Below, piece after piece: positions 10,193-18,725 of a stretch of DNA of 64,000 nt. Source of the DNA: Cloacibacillus sp. An23 (GTDB lineage Bacteria > Synergistota > Synergistia > Synergistales > Synergistaceae); assembly GCF_002159945.1 (NCBI RefSeq), contig NZ_NFJQ01000005.1, positions 172,195 to 236,194 on the forward strand, read 5' to 3'. The notes beneath the pieces were generated by a model. The model was not told the DNA's origin. It ran no database searches and saw only the letters and a list, made by a program, of their open reading frames with translations. Positions within the stretch are counted from its first letter, which is position 1, and each line of letters starts with the position of its first letter. The translations under genes were made by a program, and so were the position numbers.

Positions 10193-10939
10193 CTAATCTT
10201 CTTCCGTCTCGCCGTCGGACTGCTGCATTCCAAGATATTCCTGCTGTATCGTCGGGTCGTTCAGAAGTTCCTCGCCGACGCCCTCGCGGGTAACCTGTCC
10301 CGTCTTGATGACGTAAGCGCGGTGTGCGACTTCCAACGCGAGGAATGCGTTCTGCTCGACTATCAATATAGTCTGTCCTCTTTCTTTATTAAGCTGCACT
10401 ATTTTGTCGAAGAGTTCGTCGATTATGATAGGCGCCAGCCCCAGCGAAGGCTCGTCCATGCAGAGCAGCTTCGGCCGCGCCATCAGCGCGCGTCCTATGG
10501 CGAGCATCTGCTGCTCGCCGCCGGACAACGTTCCGCCCTTTTGTTTGAGCCGTTCGCGCAGGCGCGGGAAGAGCGAAAGCACCTCTTCAAAATCTTTCTC
10601 GATAGCTTCTTTACCGTCTTTGCGGTTGAACATGCTCACCATAAGATTTTCTTTCACCGTAAGGTTGGGGAAGATCCTCCGTCCCTCGGGCACCAGCGAA
10701 ATCCCCCTCGTGACGGTCTCATAAGAGGTCGAAGGAAGCTTTTCTCCGCAGAACGTTATGACGCCGGATTTGATTTCTTTATCCCCCGCTATGCTGCGCA
10801 GAAGCGTAGACTTCCCGGCTCCGTTGGCGCCGACCACGGAAACTATTTCCCCCTCGTCTATATGGATTGACACATCCTGCAAAGCGTGTATGCCGCCGTA
10901 ATAGACGTTGATGGAATCGACGTTGAGGAAATTGCTCAC
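10193..10939 (-). CDS. livF: Branched-chain amino acid ABC transporter ATPase LivF
   Basis: 248 residues. One of the two ATPases of a LivFGHMK importer (HAAT family). Walker A GANGAGKST (~37-45), Q-loop region ISLVPEGRRIFPNLTV typical of LivF, signature LSGGEQQMLAIGRAL, Walker B LLCMDEPSLGLAP and H-loop LIVEQNA. Its start overlaps the livG stop by 4 nt. The acidic tail (SDGETEED) is a minor local feature. Confidence 0.96.
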   Translation of the reverse strand: MSNFLNVDSINVYYGGIHALQDVSIHIDEGEIVSVVGANGAGKSTLLRSIAGDKEIKSGVITFCGEKLPSTSYETVTRGISLVPEGRRIFPNLTVKENLMVSMFNRKDGKEAIEKDFEEVLSLFPRLRERLKQKGGTLSGGEQQMLAIGRALMARPKLLCMDEPSLGLAPIIIDELFDKIVQLNKERGQTILIVEQNAFLALEVAHRAYVIKTGQVTREGVGEELLNDPTIQQEYLGMQQSDGETEED

Positions 10940-11724
10940 ACTCTGCGCCTCCTTTCGCCGAGATAAGCTTTGATGACCTTAGGGTCTGTCTGGATTTCTT
11001 TAGGAGTGCCCTCGGAAAGAAGCTGGCCGAGATTCAAGACGTAAATCCTCGAACAAAGCCGCAGGACTATATCGATATGATGCTCTATCATAACGACCGT
11101 CAGGTTGAACATCTTGTAGATGCCTCTTAGAAGCTCCACAAGCTCCTGACATTCGTCGTTGTTCATTCCAGCCGCCGGCTCGTCGAGCAGCAGCAGCTTC
11201 GGCGACGCGGCGAGCGCGCGCGCTATCTCGAGCCGCCTCTGTGAGCCGTACGGGAGCGTGCCCGCCTCTCTGTCCTTTTGGTCTGCAAGCCCGAGTATGG
11301 AGAGATATTCCAGCGCGCGCTCCTCCGTCTCGTGCTGCGTCTGTTTTACGACCGGCAGCCCCAGCATCGCCGACCAAATCGAATATTTCGGCGTGCTGTG
11401 CATCGGAATCGAGACGTTCTCAAGCACGGTCATTTTCGGGAAAAGCCTGATGTTCTGAAACGTTCTGCTAATTCCGTAATTTGCAATGACCGCCGGTTGT
11501 TTGCGTACGAGGCTTTTACCGTCGAACTCTATCTCCCCGGCCGTCGGCTTGATGTAGCCGGTGATGGAGTTGAAGAACGTCGTCTTCCCCGCGCCGTTCG
11601 GGCCGATAAGGCCGACGAACTCGCCTTGGTTTACGTGTACGCTGACATCCTCGATCGCATGAAGTCCGCCGAAAAATATGCTCATATGCCTGACGTCGAG
11701 CAGCGGAGTATTGTTGTTATCCAT
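10936..11724 (-). CDS. livG: Branched-chain amino acid ABC transporter ATPase LivG
   Basis: About 262 residues from the ATG at 11724, which overlaps the livM stop (ATGGATAA arrangement). A GTG four codons earlier (11736) is an alternative start. Walker A GPNGAGKTTFFN, Q-loop ISRTFQNIRLFPKMTV typical of LivG, an ABC signature region LPYGSQRRLEIARALA in which LSGGQ is degenerate as usual for LivG, Walker B LLLLDEPAAGMNNDE and H-loop MIEHHIDIVL. It forms the heterodimeric ATPase with LivF. Confidence 0.95.
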   Translation of the reverse strand: MDNNNTPLLDVRHMSIFFGGLHAIEDVSVHVNQGEFVGLIGPNGAGKTTFFNSITGYIKPTAGEIEFDGKSLVRKQPAVIANYGISRTFQNIRLFPKMTVLENVSIPMHSTPKYSIWSAMLGLPVVKQTQHETEERALEYLSILGLADQKDREAGTLPYGSQRRLEIARALAASPKLLLLDEPAAGMNNDECQELVELLRGIYKMFNLTVVMIEHHIDIVLRLCSRIYVLNLGQLLSEGTPKEIQTDPKVIKAYLGERRRRV

Positions 11725-12589
11725 TCGTCTTCGCACCGCCCTTCCTCTTAAACAGACCGACGAACCATTTCCATGAAATCTCTTGATAGCCCATAAGCCC
11801 TTCGGGCTTGAACTGCATTATGAGCACGAAAGCCGCGCCGTAGAAGACGAGACGCCACAGCTGCAGGAAACGCAGCACTTCCGGCAGGACAACGAGAACG
11901 ACGGCCGCGAGCATAGGGCCGGACAAACTTCCCATGCCGCCCAAGACGACGGAGGCGAGCAGGTCGTCGGACTTCGCTTCGGCGAACGTGGTCGGCGCGA
12001 TATAGGTTGCGAAGAACGAGAAAAGTCCGCCCGAGATGCCGCCGTAGAAGGCGCTTATCATCAGCGATACGAGTTTCGTTTTCACGACGTTGACGCCGAC
12101 CATCTCAGCGGCTAGCTCCTGCTGCTGGACGGCGACGCAGTTCTTGCCGTACTGCGATTTTAGGAAGTTCCTCATGAGGAAGACCATCAGGACGGTGATA
12201 GGCACTACCACCCAAACGGTCGAGAGGCGGGGAATTTCAGAAATTCCGTGCGCCCCTTGGAAGACTGGGTAAATGTTCGAAATGCTGATGCGTATGACGG
12301 CGACGAAGCCGAGCATTACGATTGCGAATGCGTCGCCCGCCATTTTGTTGCGCAGGGCGGGGTATCCTATGATTACGCTGACCAACACGGCGCAGAGGCC
12401 TCCGCATACGATTGCGAGAAGGAACGGAACGCCCAAGTGTTTAAAGAATATTACCGCCGCATATCCGCCGACTGCGAGGAAACCGGCGTGTCCGATTGAA
12501 AATATGCCGGTATAGCCTGTGAGCAGCACCAGCCCGGAAACGGCTATTATGTTGACGCAGGCGAATATTACAAGAGACATTATATACAT
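11717..12589 (-). CDS. livM: Branched-chain amino acid ABC transporter permease LivM
   Basis: 290 residues with about eight hydrophobic segments. The family signature GYTGIFSIGHAGFLAVGGYAA lies near the N-terminus, and the C-terminal loop SDDLLASVVLGGMGSLSGPMLAAV is the ATPase-coupling region of this permease family. It pairs with LivH in the inner membrane. It overlaps livG and follows livH by 18 nt. Confidence 0.95.
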   Translation of the reverse strand: MYIMSLVIFACVNIIAVSGLVLLTGYTGIFSIGHAGFLAVGGYAAVIFFKHLGVPFLLAIVCGGLCAVLVSVIIGYPALRNKMAGDAFAIVMLGFVAVIRISISNIYPVFQGAHGISEIPRLSTVWVVVPITVLMVFLMRNFLKSQYGKNCVAVQQQELAAEMVGVNVVKTKLVSLMISAFYGGISGGLFSFFATYIAPTTFAEAKSDDLLASVVLGGMGSLSGPMLAAVVLVVLPEVLRFLQLWRLVFYGAAFVLIMQFKPEGLMGYQEISWKWFVGLFKRKGGAKTNG

Positions 12590-12607
12590 TTTGCCGTTCC
12601 CCCTTCC

Positions 12608-13495
12608 TTATAATTTGTCGCCGGTGTCGTTGCCTAGGATTCCATTAGGCAGGAAGATCAGCACGACGATAAGGACGCCGAACGAGAACAGGTCTCTGTA
12701 TGACGATGAGATGTAGCCTGAAATTATCGTCTCCAATATGCCCAAGATGAAGCCGCCGAGAACCGCTCCCGGAAGGCTTCCCAAGCCTCCTATGACGCTT
12801 GCGATGAAAGCCTTGCTGGATATTGCGCCGAGCGTCGGATAGACGGCATACTTCATGCCGGTAAAGGTGCCCGCTATCGCCGCGGTGATGCCCGATATGG
12901 CGAAAACTATGAGAGAAATTCTATCGACGTTGATTCCCATCAGGCCGGCTGTATCTGTATCGTGCGCGCTCGCCCTAATTGCGATGCCATATTTAGTTTT
13001 ATCGATAAACACCCACAGGACGAGCAACGATATGAGAGAGACAAGAAGCGAGAAAATATCGAGCGCGCCCATACGTATTTTCCCCATAGCGAAGATACGG
13101 AACGGAAGGTCGCAGTTGAGGCTTCTCAGGTTGGCGCTCATCATGATGGTCATAAAGTTCTGAATCAAAATATTAACGCCCATCGCAGAAATCATTAGGA
13201 AGAGGCGCGAAGCTTTCATTTTTCGAAGAGATCTGTACGCGACGATTTCAGTAGCGACGGAGACGAGCACTCCGACGACGATGGCTCCGCACAGACCGGA
13301 GAGCAGCGAGGTCATGCCGAGTTCATGCACCATGAAATAAGCGCCGTAAGCCGCGCACATCATAATGGCGCCGAAGGCGAAATTCGTAAACTTAAAAATA
13401 CTGTATATCAGCGCATATCCAACTGCAAGAAGGGCGTAGATTCCGCCTATTGAAAGGCCCGTTACAAGCTGTTGTATAAAAAGCGTTGTAGACAT
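12608..13495 (-). CDS. livH: Branched-chain amino acid ABC transporter permease LivH
   Basis: 295 residues, polytopic. LivH-type features are QLVTGLSIGGIYALLAVGYALIY at the N-terminus, the TDTAGLMGINVDR loop, and the coupling segment KAFIASVIGGLGSLPGAVLGG. It is the first permease gene after the binding-protein genes and is separated from them by a strong GC hairpin (13523-13552). Confidence 0.95.
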   Translation of the reverse strand: MSTTLFIQQLVTGLSIGGIYALLAVGYALIYSIFKFTNFAFGAIMMCAAYGAYFMVHELGMTSLLSGLCGAIVVGVLVSVATEIVAYRSLRKMKASRLFLMISAMGVNILIQNFMTIMMSANLRSLNCDLPFRIFAMGKIRMGALDIFSLLVSLISLLVLWVFIDKTKYGIAIRASAHDTDTAGLMGINVDRISLIVFAISGITAAIAGTFTGMKYAVYPTLGAISSKAFIASVIGGLGSLPGAVLGGFILGILETIISGYISSSYRDLFSFGVLIVVLIFLPNGILGNDTGDKL

Positions 13496-13522
13496 AATTT
13501 GTACTCAACTCCGTTTGCGACG

Positions 13523-13552
13523 CGTGCGCGGCGGCGCGGGCCGCCGCGCACG
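13523..13552 (-). terminator. GC-rich hairpin between livK and livH
   Basis: Perfect 12-bp stem (CGTGCGCGGCGG/CCGCCGCGCACG) with a 6-nt loop and no T-tract. Hairpins here in binding-protein operons usually protect the 3' end of the binding-protein mRNA or attenuate transcription into the permease genes. That function is inference from position. Confidence 0.6.
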
Positions 13553-13596
13553 ACATTGAAAATTTTATGCTTGGTGCGGCATAAACGGTTTTTTAG

Positions 13597-14814
13597 TTAG
13601 TTCTGAGGCTTAACCTTATCGAACAGAGTATATTTGCCGTCCTCTACCTTGAGTATCGTTACGCTTTTGTTGAGCGGATTGTGCGTAGCCGGGTCGATCG
13701 TAAAGGGTTCGGTGAAGAGCGGGACGTCTTTCGCCGTATCAAGAGCTTTTTTAAGGACTTCGCCGTCGAAGCTGTTCGTCTTATGTACAGCCCACTCAAG
13801 CAACTTTATGCCGTCAAGGCCGTAATAAGCGTAAATATTCGCTTTGTATCCTGTGCTCTTGTGCCTTTCGTCAAAAGCCTTCTTGTATTCGGCGTAGGCT
13901 GGTTCCTCGTCTATCATCGGCGTGGAGATATAGGCGCCTTCAACCTGCGGGCCGGCCGTTTCGAGAAGCTCAGGCGCATATACGCCGTCTGTGAACAAAT
14001 AGGTGAACTGGAGGCCGAGCTGCTCCGCCTGTTTCGCTATCAGCGTCGCGAACCTATATTCCGCCGCGGGGGCGAAGAGCACCGTCGCCCCGGTGCCGCC
14101 GATCGTCGAGAGCTGGGCACGGAATTCAACATCGCTCATCTGATAGGACTGGGCGCTTATCACTTCTCCGCCGAGGCGCTTATACTCGTCGGTAAAGAAC
14201 TTGAGTATGCCCTGTGCGTAAAGGTCTTCTACACCGGCTATCGTCGCCAGCTGCTTGATGCCGAGCTTGTTGTAGGCGAAGTCGGCCATAGCGGCTCCCT
14301 GATACGGGTCGGCAAACGAAACTCTGTACATGTACGGCTGGACTTTGCCGGTCTCTTCGCTGACGGTTATCTTCGCGTTCGTCGCGCCTATCGTTATGCA
14401 CGGGGTCTTGCTCTCGTTGCAGAGCGTGATTATCGGAAGGGCGTATCGGCTGCCGGTCGGTCCCACGATCGCGATAACTTTGTCCTGCTGTATCATCTTG
14501 TTGACTGCGGTGACGGATTCCGTAAGCGCGTCGCGTCCAGCATCGTACGACACGAGTTCGACCTTTTTGCCGAGCCATCCGCCTTTCGCGTTGATCTCTT
14601 CAACGTAGTCCTCGATGGCCATTTTTGGCGGAATGTCCGTATATGCGCCCGGGCCGGTCAAGTTCGCCAAGAAGCCGATTTTGACGGTATCTCCGCTCCA
14701 TCTGGCCGCCATGTCCGGGTCTTCGGCTGCGAAGGCTGGAGCGCAGAAAGCTGCGAAGCCCATCGCGGCCGCTGCAAATGCCGACGCGAAAGTTTTACTG
14801 CTCAATTTCACCAT
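13597..14814 (-). CDS. livK: Branched-chain amino acid-type substrate-binding protein LivK, copy 1
   Basis: 405 residues with a Sec signal peptide ending PAFA-A, so periplasmic. It is a type I periplasmic binding protein: TVKIGFLANLTGPGAYTDIP is the first strand and ligand loop, AIVGPTGSRYALPI the second, and the hinge and second lobe follow (TYLFTDGVYAPELLE). The RBS AAGGAGG is well placed. It is nearly identical over most of its length to the next gene upstream, differing mainly in the signal peptide and scattered residues (GGTGATVL against GDSGADAL). The ligand is probably a branched-chain or other hydrophobic amino acid, or a small amide; the sequence does not decide. Confidence 0.93.
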   Translation of the reverse strand: MVKLSSKTFASAFAAAAMGFAAFCAPAFAAEDPDMAARWSGDTVKIGFLANLTGPGAYTDIPPKMAIEDYVEEINAKGGWLGKKVELVSYDAGRDALTESVTAVNKMIQQDKVIAIVGPTGSRYALPIITLCNESKTPCITIGATNAKITVSEETGKVQPYMYRVSFADPYQGAAMADFAYNKLGIKQLATIAGVEDLYAQGILKFFTDEYKRLGGEVISAQSYQMSDVEFRAQLSTIGGTGATVLFAPAAEYRFATLIAKQAEQLGLQFTYLFTDGVYAPELLETAGPQVEGAYISTPMIDEEPAYAEYKKAFDERHKSTGYKANIYAYYGLDGIKLLEWAVHKTNSFDGEVLKKALDTAKDVPLFTEPFTIDPATHNPLNKSVTILKVEDGKYTLFDKVKPQN

Positions 14815-14887
14815 GACGTTACCTCCTTATATAATTTTCGTTTTTTTGCGAATTCATCTTAATGCTGCGTGAAAAACTGCCGTATTT

Positions 14888-16090
14888 TTAATTAGCGGGC
14901 TTTACTCTTTCAAACAGCGTGTATTTGCCGTCTTTTACCTGCAGTATCGTGACGCTCTTGTTGAGCGGGTCGTGCGTCTTGGGGTCGATCGTGAACGGTT
15001 CCGTAAAGAGTGGGACGTCCTTCGCGGACTCAAGAGCCTCTTTTATCTTCGTGCCGTCAAAGCTCTGGGCTTTGTTGACGGCCCATTCGAGCAGCATTAT
15101 GCCGTCCATGCCGTAGTAGGCGTAGAGGTTCGCCTTGTATCCGGTGCTCTTGTGCTTTTCGTCGAAGGCTTTCTTGTATTCGGCGTAGGCGGGTTCTTCA
15201 TCGATCATCGGCGTAGAGATGTAGGCGCCTTCGATTTGCGGACCGGCAGTCTCAAGAAGCTCAGGAGCATATACGCCGTCTGTGAAGAGGTAGGTGAACT
15301 GGAGGCCGAGCTGCTCCGCCTGCTTCGCTATCAGCGTCGCAAATCTGTATTCCGCCGCGGGGGCGAAAAGCGCGTCCGCACCGCTGTCGCCTATCGCGGA
15401 AAGCTGGGCGCGGAACTCGACGTCGTTCATCTGATATGCCTGCGAGTTGACCACTTCGCCGCCGAGACGTTTAAATTCGTCGGTGAAGAATTTGAGAATG
15501 CCCTGCGCGTAGAGATCGTCAACGCCGGCTATTGTAGCGACTTTCCTAATTCCCAGCTTGTTGTATGCGAAGGTCGCCATCGCCGCTCCCTGATATGGGT
15601 CTACGAACGATACGCGGAACATGTACGGCTGGACTTTGCCGGTCTCTTCGCTGACGGTTATTTTCGCGTTCGTCGCGCCTATCGTTATGCAGGGGGTCTT
15701 CGTTTCGTTGCACAGCGTTACGATGGGAAGCGCGAAGCGGCTGCCGGTCGGTCCTACGACGGCGATAACCTTATCCTGCTGGATCATTTTGTTGACGGCC
15801 GTTACGGATTCCGTGTAGGGGTCGCGTCCCGCGTCGTAAGGAACCAGCTCGACTTTCTTTCCGAGCCATCCGCCTTTGGCGTTTACCTGTTCAATATAGT
15901 CCTCGATGGCCATCTTGGGCGGAATGTCCGTGTAAGCGCCCGGCCCCGTCAAGTTGGCGAGGAAGCCTACTTTTACCGTATCCCCGCTCCATCTCACAGA
16001 CATATCGTCCGCAGCCTCGGCGCGGGCGCATCCTGCGGCGAACAAACCAACCACTACCGCCGCCGCGACGGCGGCAAGCTTCTTAAACAT
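14888..16090 (-). CDS. livK: Branched-chain amino acid-type substrate-binding protein LivK, copy 2
   Basis: 400 residues. The signal peptide (MFKKLAAVAAAVVVGLFAAGC then ARAEA) has a Cys in an A-A-G-C context at residue 21, which fits a lipobox. This copy may therefore be a lipoprotein, while copy 1 looks like a soluble SPase I product. The mature part has the same binding-protein fold and nearly the same sequence as copy 1, including GPGAYTDIPPKMAIEDY and TYLFTDGVYAPELLETAGPQ. It is the first transport gene after the regulator and is probably co-transcribed with copy 1, 73 nt away. Confidence 0.92.
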   Translation of the reverse strand: MFKKLAAVAAAVVVGLFAAGCARAEAADDMSVRWSGDTVKVGFLANLTGPGAYTDIPPKMAIEDYIEQVNAKGGWLGKKVELVPYDAGRDPYTESVTAVNKMIQQDKVIAVVGPTGSRFALPIVTLCNETKTPCITIGATNAKITVSEETGKVQPYMFRVSFVDPYQGAAMATFAYNKLGIRKVATIAGVDDLYAQGILKFFTDEFKRLGGEVVNSQAYQMNDVEFRAQLSAIGDSGADALFAPAAEYRFATLIAKQAEQLGLQFTYLFTDGVYAPELLETAGPQIEGAYISTPMIDEEPAYAEYKKAFDEKHKSTGYKANLYAYYGMDGIMLLEWAVNKAQSFDGTKIKEALESAKDVPLFTEPFTIDPKTHDPLNKSVTILQVKDGKYTLFERVKPAN

Positions 16091-16141
16091 CGATGAAACC
16101 TCCTTTAGTTTTTCAGAGAAAAAATTTCCCTGTAAAGCGCT

Positions 16142-16861
16142 TTAGTTGTCAACCACACATTTTGCAAGATGATGCTCGACGAAATATCCCGCTTTTTTGG
16201 GGTCTCGTTCTTTTATTGCTTCGGCTATCTTTGTGTGCGCATCTATGGTAGAGTCAAGAAGCCCTAAGTCTTCTTTGTAACGTTTCCACATGTGAGTGTC
16301 GGCTTTGGCGAGGAGGCCTCGGCTGATTTTCAGTATTTCTTCGTTATTAGAGGCTTCGGCTATCGCGAGGTGGAAGGCGCTGTCTATATCGAAGAAAAGA
16401 TTTATATCGCCCGCCGCGAGCGCGCTCTTTGATTTTTCAATCAGTTCTTCAAGTCTTGCAATCTGCTCCGGCTCGGCGCGTCTTGCCGCCATAACCGCCA
16501 CCGACGGCTCCAGGGCTATGCGCGCCTCAAGCGCTTCAAACGAACCGTTTACGGTTTCTGTATCTTCGAGAAATTTGTCAAGGATGCCGCGCGGACCGAA
16601 TTTGCCGTAGAGAGCGTCATGTGCGATGAAAGTACCTTCGCCTGGAACGCGCGTGATGATACCCATGATTTCAAGCGCGGAGAGAGCCTCGCGCACAGAA
16701 GTACGGCTTATGTCGCTCTGTCTGACTATTTCAAGCTCGTTTGGCAATTTGTCGCCAGGCTTCAAATCTCCGCTTTCGAGCAAAGAAAGTATCCTCTTGA
16801 CAATGATGGCCGGCTTTTTTGTAGAATCTTGCTTCGGAAACAATTCTTCCATTCCCGACAC
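16142..16861 (-). CDS. FadR-subfamily (FCD) GntR transcriptional regulator
   Basis: 239 residues. The N-terminal winged helix has the GntR signature (GDLKPGDKLPNELEIVRQSDISRTSVREALSAL, ~32-66, then GIITRVPGEGTFI). A C-terminal all-helical FCD ligand-binding domain spans ~95-235, with metal/ligand His residues in DSAFHLAIAEASNN and VEHHLAK. It is the first gene of the liv operon, so autoregulation and control of the downstream transport/catabolic genes by a small carboxylic acid is likely (inference). The AT-rich upstream region 16862-16930 is the probable operator/promoter. Confidence 0.9.
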   Translation of the reverse strand: MSGMEELFPKQDSTKKPAIIVKRILSLLESGDLKPGDKLPNELEIVRQSDISRTSVREALSALEIMGIITRVPGEGTFIAHDALYGKFGPRGILDKFLEDTETVNGSFEALEARIALEPSVAVMAARRAEPEQIARLEELIEKSKSALAAGDINLFFDIDSAFHLAIAEASNNEEILKISRGLLAKADTHMWKRYKEDLGLLDSTIDAHTKIAEAIKERDPKKAGYFVEHHLAKCVVDN

Positions 16862-16957
16862 CTACTTTTATATACTCATTTTATGTATGACATAGTATGT
16901 ATTTTGTGATAAGTGTATCATGAAAACATGTTTTGTCAATGGACTAATAGAGATTAT

Positions 16958-16991
16958 AAAAAAGCGGCGCTTGCTTTTACGCAAGTGCCGC
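16958..16991 (-). terminator. Rho-independent terminator after the M20 gene
   Basis: 11-bp stem GCGGCACTTGC/GCAAGCGCCGC with one mismatch and a 6-nt loop, then six T on the minus strand. It lies 38 nt after the stop of the 17030-18262 gene and separates it from the liv operon. Confidence 0.9.
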
Positions 16992-17029
16992 GCCGTGTGT
17001 CTTTTATAGAAAATTTAGCCGGTCACGGC

Positions 17030-18262
17030 CTACTTTCCCAGCATCATCAGCGCGAAGACTTTCGCTTCGTTCAGCATGTGGGCTATTTCGATGTGCTCGT
17101 TCGGCATGTGGGCGCAGTCTACTTCCTGTCCCCATACGACGGCGGGGATTCCTGCGCGGCGGAAGAAGGCTCCGCAGGTGCCGCCGCCGACGCCGCCGAC
17201 CTTCGGCTTCATGCCGGGATAGACCTCGGCGAGAGCCGCCAGCAGCGTCCTGACGACAGGGGCGTCCTCCGCCGTCGGAGCCGCGGCCTGTTCTTTCTGC
17301 GGGAAGCGGCGGGTTATCTTGACTTTGTATTTTTCCTCTGTTTTCTTCGTCTCCGCGTCGACGATTTTCAGCACTTCTTCGAGCGGGACGGAGGGAAGGA
17401 CGCGGCAGTCGAAGCTGAACACCTCGAGCCCTGGCACTGTGTTTACGTTAGCGACATTGGCGCGGCGGCGCGTAGGCTCGAAGGTGGATTCTGGCGGGTC
17501 GAAAAGGTTGTCACGCTCGGGGAAAGCCGCGTGCAGGGCCTCGTCAAGCGCTACGGAGAGGGCGTTGGCGGCGCGGCAGGCGTTGACGCCGAGATGAGGC
17601 GTGCTGCCGTGGACCTGTTTGCCCTCGACGGTGAATTCCATCCAGCAGATGCTTTTTTCGGCTATTTCAACAAAATCGCCGTTCTCAGTCCCCATGTCCG
17701 GGACGATTACAAGGTCGTCTTCAGCGAAAAGGCCTTTCTTCAGGAGGTGGCAAATGCCGTATTCACTTCCAAGCTCTTCGTCGGCGACGAAGGCGAGGCA
17801 GACTTCGTACTCAGGGGTTACGCCGAGTTCTTTGAGCGCGCGGAGCGCGTAGAGCGACGCCACGAGCTCCTGCCCGTTGTCGTTGGAGCCGCGTCCGTAG
17901 ACGCGCCCGTCCTTGACCTCGGCCTTGAAAGGATCCGTGTGCCACAGGGAGCGTTCGCCCTCGGGCACAACATCCATGTGCGCGACTATCCAGAGGCGGC
18001 GTTTCGTTTTTCCCGGAAAGCGTACGACAAGATTCGGACGCTCGCCGCCAGCAGCTTTCGGGTCGGGCAGCGCGTATGTGCTAACGTCGCTGAACCCAAG
18101 CTCTTTCAGTTTCTTTATCAGATATTCGGCCTTGTGGAATTCGCCGTCTCCGCCGTCCGCCGGGCCTATCGCAGGAATAGCGACCAGGCCGCACAGAGTC
18201 TGCACCATTTTCGGCTCAAGCTCTTCTATCTTCGCAAAAAGTTTTTCTTTCAAGTTATGCAC
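17030..18262 (-). CDS. M20 family metallo-hydrolase (ArgE/DapE-like)
   Basis: 410 residues. Metal ligands visible: His95-x-Asp97 (IVAHMDVVPEGE), Asp128 (GRGSNDNGQE, where the usual Asp-Gly/Lys-Gly is Asp-Asn-Gly), Glu-Glu at ~163 (FVADEELGSEYG), Asp190 (VPDMGTENGD) and a C-terminal His (DCAHMPNEHIEI). The dimerisation domain contains KQVHGSTPHLGVNA. This subgroup is annotated as M20 metallo-hydrolase or acetylornithine deacetylase/succinyl-DAP desuccinylase-like; many members hydrolyse peptides or N-acyl amino acids. It is single, with its own terminator, divergent in sequence from the PepV-like enzyme at 8.7 kb. Substrate unknown. Confidence 0.88.
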   Translation of the reverse strand: MHNLKEKLFAKIEELEPKMVQTLCGLVAIPAIGPADGGDGEFHKAEYLIKKLKELGFSDVSTYALPDPKAAGGERPNLVVRFPGKTKRRLWIVAHMDVVPEGERSLWHTDPFKAEVKDGRVYGRGSNDNGQELVASLYALRALKELGVTPEYEVCLAFVADEELGSEYGICHLLKKGLFAEDDLVIVPDMGTENGDFVEIAEKSICWMEFTVEGKQVHGSTPHLGVNACRAANALSVALDEALHAAFPERDNLFDPPESTFEPTRRRANVANVNTVPGLEVFSFDCRVLPSVPLEEVLKIVDAETKKTEEKYKVKITRRFPQKEQAAAPTAEDAPVVRTLLAALAEVYPGMKPKVGGVGGGTCGAFFRRAGIPAVVWGQEVDCAHMPNEHIEIAHMLNEAKVFALMMLGK

Positions 18263-18668
18263 CTCGTTCTCAGCGTTTTTGACGATACTTCACGATCAAG
18301 ATTTTATAACAACGCCGCGCATTTTCAAGGTTTTATGAAGAGGAGGATGCCGGACCGCGCGCCAGTCGGAGCGCGGGCTCTGCCGCCATGCAGCAGGGTG
18401 GTCAACGAAGGCGTCCGTCCAAATGAGAGCGTCCGCAAGGCCAACCGGCTCTCCAACGGCATGTTCCGGCTCGCGCACTTACACGAGTGTGAATCTAAAA
18501 GGAAGCGATTTTCTCACTGCATGAATTTCACAGAAGAGGGCGTGGGCGCGCGGCTGCCGCGCGAGGACCGCGCGGAGCCTGCGTTACCTTTTGCTTCGCG
18601 CCGCGAGCCGGCCGTGCAGGCCGCTGCGGGGGACGCCTCATTAGGCCGCCGCTGCGCCGTCATGATAC
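18263..18668. other. Intergenic region, no gene supported
   Basis: About 400 nt upstream of the M20 gene. Short frames here have arginine-rich shadow composition and no RBS. AT-rich sequence just before the M20 start (about 18270-18310) may carry its promoter, but no clear -35/-10 pair stands out. Confidence 0.45.
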
Positions 18669-18701
18669 GAAAAGACGCGCCCCTTTGCAAAGAGGCGCGT
18701 C
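18669..18701 (-). terminator. Rho-independent terminator after the BASS transporter
   Basis: 8-bp stem GACGCGCC/GGCGCGTC, extended by an inner CC-TTTG-CAAAG-GG pairing, then TTTT on the minus strand. It lies 24 nt past the transporter stop. Confidence 0.8.
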
Positions 18702-18725
18702 CGTGCGGCTTTTGACGTAAGCGTC

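Noticed and set aside
13681..14862. A 393-codon plus-strand frame
   Set aside because: Antisense of livK copy 1; an equivalent frame lies opposite copy 2 because the two genes are near-identical.
16862..16925. Possible FadR-type operator in the AT-rich region before the regulator
   Set aside because: Two ATGTAT repeats flank GACATAGT, but no convincing GT-N-AC palindrome is present, so I do not list a site.
16913..18715. A 600-codon plus-strand open frame
   Set aside because: It is the antisense shadow of the M20 hydrolase at 17030-18262 and runs through its terminator hairpin. Its composition is rich in Arg, His and Val with no family motif or RBS.
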